From assembly GCA_963930655.1 (NCBI GenBank), contig OZ005609.1, forward strand, positions 13,250,501-13,314,500: DNA of 64,000 nucleotides. Reading direction: 5' to 3'. The position numbers and the translations under genes were made by a program. The notes beneath the pieces are model-generated. The model ran no database searches and had not been told where the DNA came from. It was given only the letters and a program-made list of their open reading frames with translations. This document shows, one piece after another, positions 22,829 through 35,724 of this stretch; the first letter of the stretch is position 1; each line of letters starts with the position of its first letter. The stretch comes from Myrica gale (lineage: Eukaryota; Streptophyta; Magnoliopsida; Fagales; Myricaceae).

Positions 22829-24026
22829 AAATGAGCAAGCGTGCACGTACAAGCGGGCAAGCTGAGATGGAGCAATCTTCTGGTTCCACCTTATCATTGG
22901 ACCAGCATATAGCGATTATTATGTCGAGCTCAATTGTTGTGGAGCGAGACATAAAGTTGACAGATTTTTACGACGTCACTTTTGAGGGCCGGACGCTTCC
23001 AGAGGTGGTAGATGAGATTGGTTGGCTTCCACTAATTCATAGGACCGGGTATGCATCGAAGAACTTGGTGCGGGAGTTCTATTGTGCTATTTTGCTGGTG
23101 ACAGACATTGAAGAGTCTAGTATGGAGGTCACAGTCCGTAATGTTTCGATCGTATTCTCGCCGGACGAGTTGGCGAGATTCTTAGGGTACGAGCGGGATT
23201 TGACAGCGTTTGAAAACCTACCGATGAGCATGGAGGGTCGGCCTACTAAGCCCGAGGTATTTCAGACCATGTTGGGTGCTGATACAGCGATTTTGGACGG
23301 AGCCTATATGGTACACGGGCAACTGCGTCCTTTCTGGCAGATCATGCACCTGATCTTATGCTTCGCTATCGACCCGAGGAAGCACACTACGGAGCTGTCT
23401 TATTATACATGGTCGTTGTTCGGGGGCTACCTGTTGATATAGCATCGTACATATATCAGTCCGTTCGTGCGGAGGCCCTAAAGACGGATGTTAAGACCCA
23501 GTTCTTGCACTCCTTACTGGTACCCAAGGGTGCTGACGAGTCTAGTGCCCTTCCACTTGGGTGTATAAACAAGACAACGCTCTCCAAATCAATGACCCAG
23601 ACACGCCGAGCACTGAATGTCGCTCGGGATGCTAGAGTCAGACGACAAGAGCAGCCTACGGTGGCGAAGGAGCAGCGGGATCCTGCACAGAGCTCGACCC
23701 AAGGATTTGGCACAGAGCAACCTGGTTGGATGGACGACATGATGACACAGCTGACAGCGCGGATGCGATCGGTCTTGCAACTCACCCACGAGATGGTCAG
23801 TGATATCAGTTTACGACTGACTGCTTTAGAAAATAAGGTCGTGAACATTGACTCTGAGTGGAAGAAGGAGATCACCCAGATTCGGGAGGCCATGAGGAAA
23901 GCCGCAAGTAGTGCTGAGTTAGTTGCATTGACTCGGCGAATAGTGGAAATCGGGGAGCACCTCAGACATATCCGTGACGTTCTAGATATCACGGATAATG
24001 GCGAGGATGAAGATGATGACTTGTAG
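22829..24026 (+). pseudogene. Putative plant transposon protein (Transposase_32-like) with one frameshift
   Basis: The start used is the ATG opening MSKRARTSGQ. The first frame runs to 23442 and the second is open from 23358; they join as one protein if a single-base shift at about 23398-23412 is allowed. The combined sequence has a domain often found beside Ulp1 or CACTA proteins: KNLVREFYCAIL, VRNVSIVFSPDELARFLGY, LRPFWQIMHLIL, then YMVVVRGLPVDIASYI. A coiled-coil tail follows and ends in an acidic DNGEDEDDDL. Its role in transposition is unknown. The frameshift marks it as inactive, unless it is an assembly error. Confidence 0.65.
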
Positions 24027-25550
24027 TTTTTTTATTGTGTTTTCAGAATATTTTGTTTATATATTTGTTTTGTGGAAATCTATGGGTATTTTATTGATAT
24101 TATTTTTTTTATCTTGTGTTTTAAGGATATTTTGTTTCTATTATATTTTGTGGACATCGATTGATATTTAGTTAATGTTATTGTTTATATTGTGTTTTGA
24201 CGAGATGTGATATATATATGTTATCTAGCTATGTTATCCATACAAAATGTTTCCCATACAATATGTTTTTAATAACATATTTTAATTTCAAAATACTCAT
24301 TCAATTTTATTATTGATATTAGAACTTAATAATTTCAATGTCAAAGTTAACAGAGTCAATATATTTTAATTAATGTTACGTTTTTAATTTCGCTACACTA
24401 ATTCAAAAAAATATTAATCTTAGAACTTAATCAACTTAAGATTATTTACATTATTAACTAACTTTAGTTATTTAAAATTTGCTAATGAAATAATTTAAAA
24501 ATTTAAAAAACAAATTGTAATCATTCGGACGTTACTTTGTACGTCCGGACTGTTTAATTTAAGCTCGAACGGTGCAGTTTTATAGAAAACAAACCGTCCG
24601 AACACTTATTTATATGGTCGCGACTCCTGCAATTCAAAACCCCTTGCGGATGAATATTAAGCAAATCTGTTTGGACGTATATGAAATTTTGGCGGCATGA
24701 ATTCCCTCGAAAACTAATACACGTAAGCGTCCGCATGACCTTTTGTCCGAACGGTATTTATATGGTCGCGACCTTTGGATTGGGCGTTCAATCTCATTGA
24801 AGAGGGTGTGAAATGAGCATCTCTTTTAGAATTTTAAGTTGCATTGCATTTGAGGTTAGTGGTTTTTAAATTGAATTGTTTTAGGATGAAAAACTTGTAT
24901 TTTAATATATGAAAGTATGTGTTCTTCGAAATTTTAGGTTATCAAATGATGGTAATGGAGTTTGGGGTTGGTTGTGATGTGTTTATATTGAAGTGTTTGT
25001 GATTTGGGTTGATTTTGACAAGATTTTGGGCTGAAAATTGTGTCTGTGCGTCTAAGAATATTCTTGTTCGACAATCGCAGTCCGGATGGTTGATTGCCGT
25101 CCAGACTCCATTTTGTGGTTCGAACGAGGTTTAAAACGCGTCTGAACGTCTATGTATGTTGTTCAGACCGTTATATTACGTCCGAACGTATTATTTGCCA
25201 TGGCATGCATTCATATAGTAGCCTTAGACCCCATTTAAGAATTACACAAAGTTCGGATAACAAACTGGATGTAATTCTTGAATTTTCCACGTTATGAACA
25301 GTTTGAGTTTACAATATGCGTAATATGCGTAATTGTATCTGCTATTTTGACAGATGTATTTAGAAATTTCGATGTGAATCTCCTTTTGCCCTTCGGATAC
25401 ACATTCGGCATTGAGCCTACACATTTGTCTTAAATGGTTGGTGTTTGGCTCAATGTTGTAGACATGTATCTAGGGCCTGAGGGGAAATGCTGTCGAAATT
25501 TCTAAAGCATCGATCTCTAATCTTGATTTATTTGGTCACAGGACGACGTC

Positions 25551-27283
25551 ATGCCAGCCAGAGGGAAACGTCTTCTGTGCAATTCGTCAGTTATAGCTGA
25601 GAGTAGTCTGGGTACACTAGCAGTGTTGGGTCCTTTGCTTAGGGATAGGAATGAATTGTCATCCCCTTCCATAGGCAGTCTAGTAGGCACCCAGAGTAGT
25701 TGTGCGTATAAGTATCATACTCCGTCAATCTTTATTAAATATTATGACTTTTAAATCTCTATGCTTAATTGAATTTTAAATTTATTGTTCTTCATTTGTA
25801 GTGACGTCCGAAATTAGACACGTTCGAGGTAGTACGCGCAGGATTGCCTTAATCAAGGCTCGCACCGGAGGAAAGCTGACCGTCCATATCCCTGATTGAC
25901 GTACGGGCGGTGATGACAAGGCTTCCTCAATGCTCTCGAGTCATATTGGTACGCTCGTTCGACAACATGTCTCATTTGAGAATAGTAAGTGGAAGGAGGT
26001 CCCTGATGAGGTTAAATCGTATGTGATGAACCGAGTGTTGGTAAGTATAATTTATTAAATTTTAATTGTTGAAACTTTTTTACGTTTCTAACTGTTATAT
26101 ATATTAAGAATGACTTCCAACTAGATTACGACCGAGCCGAGGATCGCATCACTGTGATATCAACGATGAACACATCGTACAGGACGCACAGAAATAGAAT
26201 GTTCTAGCATTACTCGGTGTTCAATTCCAAAGAAGAGGTGTTAGAGCACCTGTATCCCGATATGAACAAGGAAGAATGGACTCGTGTTTGTGATTTATTC
26301 GCGAGCGATGAATTTCAGGTTAAACATTTTATTCCGATCTGAACGTTCATTTTAGTCATATGCTTAATTGTGTTAACAATTGTAAATGTACAATACAAAG
26401 GAGGAGTGCAATCAACAAGGAGAATAGAGCTAAGCTAAAGATTGTACACATATCGGGAGCGAGGTCCTTCCAACGCGCTAGAGCGTTGTTATAAGTAATA
26501 AATTTATATTTTAATATTATATAAATAAATGACTTAGGTATTTTAATATACATGTTCTATATTTCTTTTGGTGTACAAAAAAATCCAGAATCTGATGAAA
26601 TTAGTTCTTCGCTGCTTTATAAAAAGATGCATACTACTAAGGATCGCATGTGGACTTCAGAAGATGCACAAGAAAATTTTGTAAGTTGTAACGTTAGTGT
26701 TAATAATGCATTCGTATGTGTTTATGTTTTATATGTACTGTTTTTGTCTTCTTTTCTAACTTTGTAGGAAAAAATGGAGGCGTTACAGTTTCAGCACGAG
26801 TCAGAGGGAAAGTCAAACACCGAAGTAGAGATCTTCACTGAGGTGTTGGGGACGAAAACGGGTTACGTGCGAGGTTTAGGTCGTTCAGTACTGTCTATTG
26901 GATTATTTCCATCAGTATCGTTCGTTGATTTGTCTCGGAGATTGGAAGAGGCCAGATTACAGATTGAGGAGATGAAGGCTAGACAACTGGAATATGAAAC
27001 GCTTCTGGTCAAGCGGTCAGATATGGAGCAAACGATGCGAGGGCATCTGCAGATGATGGAGGAGCAACAACGGAAGCAAGACGAAGAGCTGATGAAGATG
27101 ATGGCGGAGCAGCAATGGAAAAAAGATGAAGAGCACCAGAAGATGCTGCAAGAGCAGCAAAGGAACCTAATGGAACAACAAGAACGGAGGATGAAACTAA
27201 TGGCAGAGCATATGCGTGAGCAGCTAATGGAGCAAATCAAACAGATGCAATCTCGTTCGACACCCAAACGAAAATTTGGGTAG
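25551..27283 (+). pseudogene. Transposase_24-like (Ptta/En/Spm) protein of the CACTA element, broken by stops
   Basis: Several exons can be traced: 25551-25701 (MPARGKRLLCNSS...), 25802-26039, about 26110-26318, about 26400-26492, 26552-26682 and 26768-27283. Family motifs are KLTVHIPD, then SHIGTLVRQHVSFENSKWKEVPDE, NDFQLDYDRAEDRI, NKENRAKLKIVH and EVLGTKTGYVRGLG. The C-terminus is a long Gln/Glu/Met-rich coiled coil. At least two in-frame stops exist: one right after HIPD (25897-25899) and one after HRNRMF at about 26204. Proteins of this class in CACTA elements are thought to bind subterminal repeats, as TNPA does. The exon ends given are tentative. Confidence 0.65.
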
Positions 27284-28131
27284 ATTATTGTATTTTTACT
27301 AATTTGTGAGTACTTATCGATTATGTATTTTATTTACTTTTAATAACGATCGCATATTTGTAGATATTTTATTATATCTACAGCAGCGAATATCTTTATA
27401 TTTATATTATTTAATAAATTTTAATTAAATTAATTCAAATATATAGAAACCCGTTCGGACGGTTTACATCATCTAGTTAGCACGAAGCTTTTTCGTTGCT
27501 AACGCGCGCGCGCATTACTATCCGTCTGCACAATTTGCTTTAAATTCTCTAGTCTGAACGGTGTCTATCCCTTCCACACGGTCTGTAATATAAGACACCG
27601 TCCAACCTGTACCGCACGACGTTCGAACGTTTTAAACGTAAACGGAATCCAAACTGTATACTTAAAGGTTCGCACAGACATTTTAGATGACAAAAAAATT
27701 TTCGTCATAATGAAACTATGGTGCGGACGTCTTCCCAAATGCGTCCGGACAATTGTACATTACCGTGCGGATGTGGATATACAATGGTGCTAACGTTTAT
27801 TGAGTAACAAAATGTATTTCTCGTCTCGTTGGATTAATCATTTACATGAGCTGTGCGAACGTATAGAGAGAACGTTCGCACAGCTCATGTGAACGGATGG
27901 ACTGTACTGGGCATGACGATTTTGAACTTTGTCAGTATGGCATCAAATCGTTCGGACGGGTTTAAAACACGTCCGAACGGTTTTAAGTGACAGAATACAA
28001 AAATCGTCACCTAAAACATTGTCTGACGGGCTTTAGGTGACAAACCGGGTGACAACCGATTTTGTCACCCAAAATTTTAGGTGACGAAATTTGTAATTTG
28101 GGTGACAATTTTTTTTTTTTCACTGAAAGTG

Positions 28132-29303
28132 TTTTTCATCTCCATGTGAAAACTTGCAAAGCACTTCAATCGCGTGGGCCGTGGAGGAATCGCTATAAAA
28201 CAAAACGTCCTTGTCACCGAAATAGGTTTCTAGCAGCTAGCAGCGGACCAGACCCGCCATGAAAAGGTCCCCACACCTCAAAAGTCGGACGTGAGTACGA
28301 ACGCATGCAAGATCACTATCAATATTGTTGCGTCGATATTTAGCGACTACGAAAACAAAAGCCCCACTGCCAATTAGATGAAAGAAATATCAGCGAGCTA
28401 GGTTGTTTGGGTCCATGGACCTGCTCGTATTTCTGCATCGTAGTGCCGGTGGAGGCACGCAAATGCACAGCCCTAGGTTGTGATATCCATTATCTCACTG
28501 AAGCACAAGTATCACCTACCAGCCTACCCCACATGGCCACATGCAGCCAAAAGTTCTTAATCAAGAATCAGATCAGATGTCGCTAATTATACAAGCATTT
28601 GTACAAAACTAATACAATTAAAGTAAGTTTAAGATTGAGCTGTCTAACACGGAAGTGATTGTTTAACACGAATATAACGATCAATGACCACATGCAACAA
28701 GAATGTTTTTTTTATTTCCGCCTACTGAAAGACTTTTGCCCAAGGCCAATGGGAATGCTCGGACTGTGCAGGCTAAGAGACTCCTCGCGTCTGCAGGGCC
28801 AGCTCAAAGGGTAGCCAATCTAGGCGGCTGCCTATCAGCCCTAACCCCCAAGCAAAGCCCCAAGTAGAGTGGTATTGCTTGGGGGAAAAAAAATACTTAT
28901 ACAAGTTATTTTTTTGTGAAAAAATTTCTAGTATTAACGCCCCCAAAAAAGTTTTATTCTAATTAAAGGACGTTTATACATTAATTTCATTTTGTGAAAA
29001 CATTTTTTTGTTATTCTTGGTGCGTTTGTTTGAATGTAAAACAAATTATCATATGTTTTGATAAAATACTTGTCTTTTGTTTCATTTGATCATTAAACTA
29101 CGTGCAAAATGACTTATAATAAAATTTATTTAAAAAATAAAAAGTGATATATAAATAAAAAGTAATGTTTTTTAGTAAAATTTGAATTTAAATTCTTCTC
29201 TTTCTAGACCACGTGGACACTTCTCCGTTAGAGGCCTGATGGTCGATACCTCAGGGACTGAAATACCAAAATGTAAACAACAAGGACATGTATTGTAATT
29301 AAT
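28132..29303. other. Intergenic; duplicated flank of the desiccation gene
   Basis: 28140-28300 (CCATGTGAAAACTT, then GCCATGAAAAGGTCCCCAC) resumes the sequence interrupted by the CACTA element and matches 30470-30620. The rest is AT-rich with no coding signal. Confidence 0.45.
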
Positions 29304-29624
29304 TAGGGTGGGTACCGAAATAGATAGGCCTATTCCGATTCCGGTGTCCACATAACCGTTATTTTCATTCTGGAAACGGAATCCGGAAATTCCGATTCAC
29401 TTAGTAGGCCTTTTTGTCCATATTTTTTTAAAAGGAAAAAAAGGATTGTTTTGTTCTTCTTACCCAACTCATAATTGATATTTATCGAGTTTGAACAATG
29501 GCGAGCACAATAAAAAAAATGATATCTGGTTCCAGTACTAAAATATGCGGAAACTGGAATAGAATATCAGGTATTGGAATCAAACACAATTTTCTTGAAG
29601 ACACGGAAGTTTTACTCACCCTTA
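29304..29624. mobile_element. Small hAT-like MITE
   Basis: Starts TAGGGTGGGTACC and ends GTACTC-like TTTACTCACCCTTA; the ends are imperfect inverted repeats of hAT type. Flanks TAATTAAT and ACGTTAAT share only five of eight bases, so the target duplication is decayed or the boundary slightly off. Confidence 0.45.
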
Positions 29625-30130
29625 ACGTTAATCATTAAGCGTATCAAACATCATAAAATATTTTCTTAAAAAATAGTTTTACTGCACGTTTGGATGGATT
29701 GTAAGTCTCAATATTTAGTTTTCAGATTTATAATTTTTATTGTATTCGAAAATAAAAGGCCTCACTTGCGTCAATTTATATTTAAACACCTCTGGCCATC
29801 TATTATGCCACAGTTTGGATGAACCTAAAATTGGGCGGCGTCGAGGCTGAAAAATATATATATAGAGCAGGCCGTAAATATTGTTGAATATTATGGTACG
29901 GTTACTCGGGCATTGTTTCGGAAGGTTTTTTGGTTTTAGTAAAGGAGGATGGTACTTTTAAATTTTATTAATTAATAGACCTAACTTATGACGTAGAATT
30001 ATCGTAGTTACAAGAATAAATCACCCAATCTGCCACGGTTAAAACCGATTAAATTGACAATACAATGAAAAACTAAATAAATTAACCAAAAGAAGTACCT
30101 CAAACTCAAATATAATAAATTAAGCTTGTT

Positions 30131-30315
30131 GGCTCTGTTTGAGAAGTAAAATTTTGGGATTGTTAAAATTTTAGGTATTGGAGTTGATGAAAAAGTGAAG
30201 AGATAGGTAATTTTTTATATTTTTTGTAGTGAAAAGTAGTGATTTGATGGGGAGAGAGATATTTTATTGCGTTAAAATTTTAAGATTAGTAAAATTTTAG
30301 TATGCAAACAGAGCC
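30131..30315. mobile_element. 185-bp MITE with perfect 11-bp terminal inverted repeats
   Basis: Begins GGCTCTGTTTG and ends with its exact inverse CAAACAGAGCC. The interior is AT-rich with AAAATTTTA blocks. A target duplication is not obvious (GTT against GTA). Confidence 0.7.
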
Positions 30316-30329
30316 GTAGTCTAATAAGT

Positions 30330-30640
30330 TGTTGTCCCAGATTCTTGGCGCTAGAAAGTCTGCAGTACACAGTTGACACCTCGGTAGGAGGTATTCTTCA
30401 CGGTTTACAAATACCTAAATTTGTCACAAGCATTTACAGTCCTAGAGACGCACTTCCATGGTGCGAGACAACCCATGTGAAAACTTCCAAAATTCAATGA
30501 CATGCAACAATTGCCACAACAAAATGTCCTATGTTACAAAGTAATTTCTAGCAGCGGGCTAGAGCCGCCATGAAAAGGTCCCCACTGATAATATAATACC
30601 ACACCTGACACCTCAAAAGGCTAACGTTTTAAAAAAAAAA
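30330..30640 (+). repeat. Duplicate of the 3' flank of the desiccation-related gene
   Basis: TTTGTCACAAGCATTTACAG to GCCATGAAAAGGTCCCCAC parallels 20045-20070 plus 28140-28300, in the same order and without the CACTA element. It represents the uninterrupted ancestral arrangement of that flank. Confidence 0.6.
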
Positions 30641-33600
30641 AACCAGACATATATTATATATTGAAGAAAACAGGATTACAAAAGCAAAGAAAGAAAATAA
30701 CAAGCTAAGGAGGTTTAACACCACCGCCAATATCGCCAGACCAAAGAAGAGAAAAGCAAAAGCACCACCAGCAAAAGCTCCAAGAAATATCACGGAAGAT
30801 GTTTGGGCACATGGGCCTCCTCATTTTGCTGGGTGATGCCCAATCAGGCGTCAAACCAACCCAAGCCGAGCTAAAATTATGAGGGCCACCAGAGCCCAAA
30901 GGCTAGACTTATAATATAAGAAGGGGAACACAAATACAAAAGAGGACCAACAGAGCTGCACTCAGAAATCTACGTATGTATTAAAAGGTTCTATTTTATG
31001 GTCGAATCAAAGTCACTAAGGTAGGCCTTAATGGGTGAATTTACCTCAGATTAAATAAATACAAAAGTTCAAGGAGGCAGAACTTGCAGAAATATGTATG
31101 GAATTTTGGGCATAAACGTTAATATATATATAAGTACGATAAAAGTAGATTACCAATTTGAATGAAAGTTTCAGAATTTAAAGGACCATTACATATTATA
31201 GAATATGCTTTTATTGTATTTGAATCTCATATCACATAAATGTTATCTTTGTTATAGGGATGTACAGGGCTCAGTCATGGTCGGCGGTATCAACCTCCCC
31301 CATGGCTGGGGGTCTGAGATCGACCGTCCGACTGAGAGGGGTGGAACCAATCGTGACCGAGTTTCATCAGGCTAGCAGGTTGGGCTGAGCTTTTTTGGTT
31401 TTTTTTAACCTTTTTCAGCAAGCTCAATCCGAATAAATCAACACAATGGGGCTTCTTTCATTAAATTTAGGCCAAAACTAATTTTTAATTATATATAAAA
31501 CTTAATATATATATATGGGTCTCGGGTCAAGATCAGCCGGTATTGACCCAATCTCAAACACCGATCGATCTTAATCGGGCTCACATTATTTGGGGCTGAG
31601 ATCGAGCCCACCCCAAATTTGGACTGACACTTTGACTAGGAACATATGATGTGCTTGTGAAATCCGCATATGGACATAAGTTTATTCTATCCGTGACTTT
31701 GGCATTTTAAATCCAAAAGTTAGCGACAGAGTGGCAAAAAGGACCAACTGGGGAAGGGGTCTTTGCCCCAAAGGATGATTTTGACAGAAAGTGATATATT
31801 GAAGAAATCAGTTTGGAGAAGAAAAAACTTTAAAACAAATGTATTTATGTGCATTTTTAGAATTAACGATCCCTAGCTAGCGTTACAGAAATCAAGACAC
31901 ACAACTAAAGTAATCAGCAATTAAAACAGCTGAATTAATTGTCAAAACTATATAAAAATCTCAAAGCTGCATTAATACAATAGGATCAACACACTAAAAA
32001 GGCTCTAGTTTCCATGGTATATACTTAATTACCCTGAGTTTATACATCATATTGTGGACCACATCAAAACCCCAAACCAAATCCGCAAGTGATAGCTTGT
32101 ATCTAATATACATTATTTGTTAAACAGATGTAACTCTTTTTAAGAAGAAAACAAAAAGGAGCTCTACTCTTCCTCACTTAAAAGATAGTGGAATATTATG
32201 CAATTTGAGTCATTGATAGAATTCATTGATGTATTAGCAATATCACAAATCCTTATTATTAGGACATGTTAGATTGAAGCTTTAGAACCGAAATCTTTTT
32301 CGATTCAAGGTCACGACTTCGTAGATATTTTAAAGTGATTCATTAGGCAAATTCATTGAAGGGAGAAAGAGAGAGATTTACAAGTTGTGTGGAAATTTGG
32401 TGCCTTTAGCACAGCCACACTCTGCACTATCGTCCCTTTCACTCTCATGATGTAGTGGTGTTTGAGTGTCAAAATTTTGGACACCTAATAAAATAACTAC
32501 AAAAAAAAAATTTATCTTTCCATTAAATCATTCATTTTCACTACAAATAAATATATAAAATTTATTTAAATTATCTCTCTTTATTTTTTAAAAAATTATT
32601 CAAATTATTTCTCTTTACTTCTTCACGTGTTATGCTGATTATCTTTTCAATCATTTTCTCAAAATAAGCATCCGATGAGTATATCAAATTTTTTTTTTTT
32701 TCCTCGGGAGTATATCAAATTACTTAACATCAGCAATCACCCACCATGGACACGCACCTACCGAAAATGTGGTAATCGAGTAGTAGAGACTATCGTGGGA
32801 CATCCACGCGTTTCCTTAAAAGCTTATAGAGAGTCGTAATTTTGGTCCACTGCGAAAAGGGAAATGCCACGTGTCTGCCGGGAGAGAGATCTTGCCCACT
32901 CTGGAGGTAGTCGCGACTTAACATTTTTGGGTCTGCAACTCATAAAAATGAAGTTTTTAGTTCAAAAATTAAAATAAATTTAAAATTAAACTATAAGTGA
33001 GATAAAATTGTTAAACTCATTTAATATATCTTGAGACATATAGAAATACTTTGACAAGTTATTTTGTTTAGAAAAAAAATAAATTGTATTATTTATTGTT
33101 TTGATGTTTAAGAACAATCTACTAGTTAGTCGAGTGTGCCACTCTACAATAGTACAATGGGTTAAAATAATGATTTTATGAGAAATTTAATTTTTTTAAA
33201 AAAATTGGAGTTAATTAGCGTAGAATTTATGGGAAGTGATCTTATTATTTAGGAAACTTTATGAGAATTTAATTTTTTGAGAACTTAACTTAATTATAAT
33301 AAAATAGATAATTGTGATGCTAGATTTTAGATAAAATAAAAAAAAGTGTGAGAAGTAGTCCTATTATTATTTAGGAAAAGAGACCGTAAAGTAAAAGCTA
33401 ATAGGTACACTTCTAGTGCTAGTTTCTATCTTGGATTTCTATTTTCAATTTTAATTTTGTAAACTAATTTTAAGAATGTTATTATACAAAGCCTTTCATT
33501 AACTTATATTCTCAACGTTTTAGATTTTTTTCTCAATTTTATTTTTATATGCTATAATATTAGTTTTTTATGCTATTTTTTATGCTATAATATTAGTTTT

Positions 33601-33700
33601 TTTCAACTTTAATTTTATAAAAGTGTTTCCTATTTTCTAGGCTATAATATAGGGTTTTCTGAACATGATTGTCTCACCAGCCTACCCATCTGAGCCGCAC
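30641..33700. other. AT-rich intergenic DNA with decayed repeats
   Basis: No gene is recognised. A TAGGGATGTACAGGG start at 31255, followed by about 370 GC-richer bases, resembles the end of a hAT-type element, but no matching right end was found. The minus frame at 30705-30899 is short and Trp/Cys-rich; it has no recognised family. Confidence 0.4.
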
Positions 33701-35724
33701 TTGTGTCAAGGGCTCATGGCTTCTCTTCCACCACAACTTGGATGAATCTAATTGGGCAACATAGATCTGAATATTAATGGATGTTTGAAGATAAGGTACG
33801 ATGCTTGGGCATTCTTTCACCAGGGTTAACTTATGTATAATCAGGAAACAAGCCTAAACTTATAAAAATGAGAACATGATCATGAATACTATCCAAAAAA
33901 AATAGTAGGATCTTGAGCAGGCTCTAGAAAGATTGTTCACTGTATCGGGTTTCAACAAGATTTAGGGATTTTTTTTTCATTTTTTTAGTAACTACGAGAA
34001 CTCTGCATCACTCCTTGTACACCAAGCTCGGAGTAATTTGACCGTGCTTTATCATACTAGGTGGGCTTAATGCTAAGTCAAATTTTGAGGATCCTACACA
34101 ACTCAAATTTAGCCTCCCAATTAAGTCACTAATATAATCTTTAAGAGGAATCGAGCTTGAAACTGTATGTCATATACCAGGAGTGCGCCCTAGCAATGAC
34201 GCAACCCCAAGGTGAGTTATATTACCTTGATTCATGAATAGGCTAGGACCAAGATCCTCTGCAATTTGTTGCCTGAATTACACGGTACGTTTCGAAGAGA
34301 AATAGCCACAACATGTGTACTTCATGGTAGTGCTCATGTTGCCCAAAACTTTACATGAGCAACATTAAATGGTGTATGGTCTACCAGTGGTGGAACTAGG
34401 AATGCAATCGAAGGGGCACAAACTCCTTAGGGAAAATGATAAAAAAATAATTTACTATGTAATGCAAAAGAAAAATGTCTTATAGTTAAATTATAAAAAA
34501 TTAAGGGCTAAAAATATTGAAATACATGTACCGTACTATTTGCCGATACTGAGAGTTGGCAATTGACTGACTTCTTTATCAAAAATTTATACATTATCTA
34601 AACAAAACAAATCCTAATCAAAGATTCACAATAATCCTAGGAAAAAATTAAAAAAGAAGTCATCACAGATTCACTAACAGTATAATAATCATAATCAAAG
34701 ATTCACAATAATCTTAATTAAATTCATAATCACATTATCATATTCATCACATTATTCATCAACAATTAAAATAAATTCATGACACATTCACAAATAGTTT
34801 AATAATCCTAATCAAAGATTCATAATAATCCTGATTTATAATCATATTCATAATCACAATATCAAATTCATCACATTAATCATCAAAAATTAAAATAAAT
34901 TTCATCACAAGATTCACAATTAACAAATTGTGAACAATCTATTTAATCGAAACAAAAACAGAGTCGGAGTTAGAGAGAGACTTGAGTTGAGAAAGTGTAC
35001 CTAGCTTGAGGCTGGAGAGAGAGAGAGTGAGAGAGTTGTGGTTCGTGGAAGAGGAGAGAAGGACGAAGTGGCAGAGAGGGAGAGACTAGGAGCAGGCATT
35101 CTGTGGAGGTTCGGTGCCAGAGGAGGAAAGGCAGAGTGAGAGGGGGAGGTTGGAGGTTGGCATCAGCCTTTAGGAGGTGGGGAGCATAGTGAGAGAGGTC
35201 TGGGCGTCAGGGAAAGAAGGGGGGAAATTGGGAGGGGGCATCAAATTAAACTAGGGTGAAACACGAACAGTTGGGTCGACATGGACGCCTGTGTCTAAGA
35301 GGGGCTTGGGCTTAAGCCATATAAAAAAAATTAGGGAATTTTTCAGGCGAAGGGGGGCTATCCCTGGCTCCTTCAGCCTCTGAGACTTATCTGTTATGTC
35401 TATCTCTCTAAATTACACATTGCAATTCAAGTAACAAATTGCACTAAATTCTCATCCATCCTTGTGGTTCCCAGCCTTAATGGCAAATAGACGTATGACA
35501 GGCTCAATGTGCCATTTTTCATAGCTGATCAACCCTAGCTAAGTCTATAAAAGCTGGTAATTTCTCTCGCTCAATCACGTACACAGACTTAGTTGTTCTG
35601 ATCTTAAGGCAGCCAGAAATAATGGCATCGAGCGCTTTTTTCACTGCCTTTATGATTATCTTTCTTCTTTCATTGAAACATAGCCTGCTCACAGGCGCTT
35701 TCTTCACTGCCTTCCATCACAAAC
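33700..35724 (+). repeat. Truncated second copy of the desiccation gene 5' region
   Basis: 33730-33960 parallels 14165-14460 (TTGGATGAATCTAATTGGG, CTTGGGCATTCTTTCAC, CAGGCTCTAGAAAG). 35480-35724 parallels the promoter and first exon of the intact gene, including CTATAAAAGCTG at 35545. A separate mobile element (34385-35382) lies between the two parts. The coding part stops after the signal peptide. Confidence 0.7.
34385..35382. mobile_element. About 1-kb non-autonomous DNA element
   Basis: Left end CAGTGGTGGAACTAGGAAT and the inverse of the right end (CAGAGGCTGAAGGAGCC) are imperfect inverted repeats of a type common in plant genomes. The interior has degenerate repeats of TAATCAAAGATTCA (34615, 34690, 34810) and a GA-rich stretch at 34970-35230. 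It splits the duplicated desiccation gene flank. Superfamily not assigned. Confidence 0.45.

Larger units (their letters stand above)
20086..28131 (+). mobile_element. CACTA (En/Spm) DNA transposon, non-autonomous
   Basis: The left end is CACTACAAGAAATG, the classic plant CACTA terminus. The right end is less certain: about 28131, reading inward as CACTTTCAGTG. Both subterminal regions share TTAGGTGACAAAA / TTTTGTCACCC blocks in inverted orientation and are studded with GTCCGGAC or GTCCGAACG motifs, as expected of TNPA-type binding arrays. The interior carries a putative plant-transposon protein (22829-24026), a Transposase_24-like protein (25551-27283) and a duplicated coiled-coil tail (20956-21342). 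I found no TNP2/Transposase_21 catalytic protein in the 8 kb, so movement would depend on a helper. The expected 3-bp target duplication is not clear because the right boundary is degraded. Confidence 0.8.

Noticed and set aside
23456-23992. 178-codon minus-strand frame
   Set aside because: Antisense shadow of the Transposase_32-like protein; Ser/Arg/Cys-rich and without any family match.
26863-27267. 134-codon Ser/Cys-rich minus-strand frame
   Set aside because: Antisense of the Gln/Glu/Met coiled coil of the Transposase_24-like protein.
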